In this document: piece by piece, positions 5,048 through 5,596 of the stretch
How positions within the stretch are numbered: the stretch's first letter is position 1
How the letters are laid out: each line of letters starts with the position of its first letter
Origin: an uncultured Lachnospiraceae bacterium
GTDB lineage: Bacteria > Bacillota > Clostridia > Lachnospirales > Lachnospiraceae
Reading direction: 5' to 3'
Length of the DNA stretch: 5,596 nucleotides
NCBI GenBank assembly: GCA_946611525.1
Contig: CAMODS010000098.1
Coordinates: forward strand, 1 to 5,596
Notes under the pieces: generated by a model
What the model was told of the DNA's origin: nothing
The model's database searches: none
What the model saw: only the letters and a program-made list of their open reading frames with translations
Position numbers and translations under genes: made by a program

Positions 5048-5596
5048 ATGAACAACTTGACGGGAGCAGGAAAGGTAGTAATAATAAGTGCGACTGACAG
5101 CTTTTTGGCTCAGAGTCTTATGAATAAACTGGAGTCAGCCAGGATCAAGCCGGTGTTTTCGCATGCGGATATAAAAGAGATCGGTACCTACTCCGGGACT
5201 ATGGAGCTTTTGATACTCTTTATGAGTGAAGAGCTTTTGGATATGCCGGAGACATTGGTTTATCTGAAAGATGTGATCCTGGAAAAGGAGCTGGGGCTGA
5301 TCCTCATAGGGGATTCAGAGCAGTATGATGTGGTAAGAAGGACCATTCCCGAGCAGGAGATCACGGAGTTTTTCGAGCGGCCTTTGGATATTGAAAGGCT
5401 TACGAAGGCAGTGGGTGTGTATCTGGATGAGAACACGGGAGAAATGAGAAAGAAATCCATACTCATCGTGGATGATGATATCACCTACATGCGGACGGTG
5501 TACGAATGGCTGAAAAGCAGCTATCATGTGGGCATGGCATCAAACGGAGTCCAGGCCATAAGCTACCTGGCAAAAAACAAGGCCGATCTGGTGCTT
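5048..5596 (+). CDS. Tandem-receiver response regulator, N-terminal part (runs off window)
   Basis: The frame is open from an ATG at 5048 to the window end (183 residues), with AGGGAGG 6 nt upstream. The second domain, from about residue 136, starts with KSILIVDDDITYMRTV, a canonical receiver opening with Asp142/Asp143 of the acidic pocket. The window ends at ADLVL, just before the expected phospho-acceptor Asp. The first domain (about 8-125) has receiver-like spacing and length but lacks the phosphorylation residues. It has ISATD where the Asp pair should be, LILFMSEE where the phospho-Asp should be, Gly instead of Thr/Ser in LIGDSE, and Arg instead of Lys in FFERPLD (108-114). It is therefore a pseudoreceiver fused to a probably active receiver, in a cytoplasmic signalling protein. 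The output domain lies beyond the window, so its target is unknown. No partner histidine kinase is visible here. Confidence 0.85.
   Translation, partial: MNNLTGAGKVVIISATDSFLAQSLMNKLESARIKPVFSHADIKEIGTYSGTMELLILFMSEELLDMPETLVYLKDVILEKELGLILIGDSEQYDVVRRTIPEQEITEFFERPLDIERLTKAVGVYLDENTGEMRKKSILIVDDDITYMRTVYEWLKSSYHVGMASNGVQAISYLAKNKADLVL

Noticed and set aside
5260..5527. Minus-strand frames inside the response regulator
   Set aside because: The plus-strand frame encodes a clear receiver domain and starts from a good ribosome binding site.

Overview
The window looks like a chromosomal segment from a Gram-positive member of the Clostridia, most likely a Lachnospiraceae-type organism. The evidence is a large SRP RNA with an Alu domain, strong AGGAGG-type ribosome binding sites, consensus sigma-A promoters, an S1-domain protein of clostridial style, and a secreted fibronectin-III-like protein. 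The organism call is an inference from these features. No mobile element, CRISPR array, tRNA or rRNA is visible.

Left part (1-1991), plus strand. The 3' end of an S1 RNA-binding-domain gene (ribosomal protein S1-like) is followed 18 nt later by an aldo/keto reductase with a C-terminal ferredoxin-like region carrying eight cluster-type cysteines. A consensus promoter starts 9 nt after the reductase stop and drives a roughly 265-nt SRP RNA (large bacterial type, ffs/scr). The SRP RNA has a 7-bp closing helix, an Alu-domain loop-loop interaction and a GGAA tetraloop in the S domain. A 9-bp hairpin between the SRP RNA and the convergent surE gene probably terminates both.

Middle (1997-2844). surE (5'/3'-nucleotidase) lies on the minus strand. 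Its promoter, TTGACA-17 bp-TATCAT, ends 9 nt before the ATG. The predicted transcription start is therefore only about 3 nt ahead of the start codon, and there is no Shine-Dalgarno sequence, so the gene appears to be transcribed as a (near-)leaderless mRNA. The divergent intergenic region also holds a weak candidate promoter for the gene on the right.

Right part (2845-5596), plus strand. A short type-B carboxylesterase, a secreted two-domain FN3-like protein and the start of a tandem-receiver response regulator follow each other with gaps of 25 and 54 nt, and may form one transcription unit. The response regulator runs off the window. Its first receiver-like domain has lost the acidic pocket, while the second has an intact N-terminal acidic motif.

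Most of the window is ordinary core-genome content. The items most worth checking are the leaderless surE arrangement, the SRP RNA gene (easily left unannotated) and the degenerate-plus-intact receiver tandem. I found no convincing undescribed multi-gene system.
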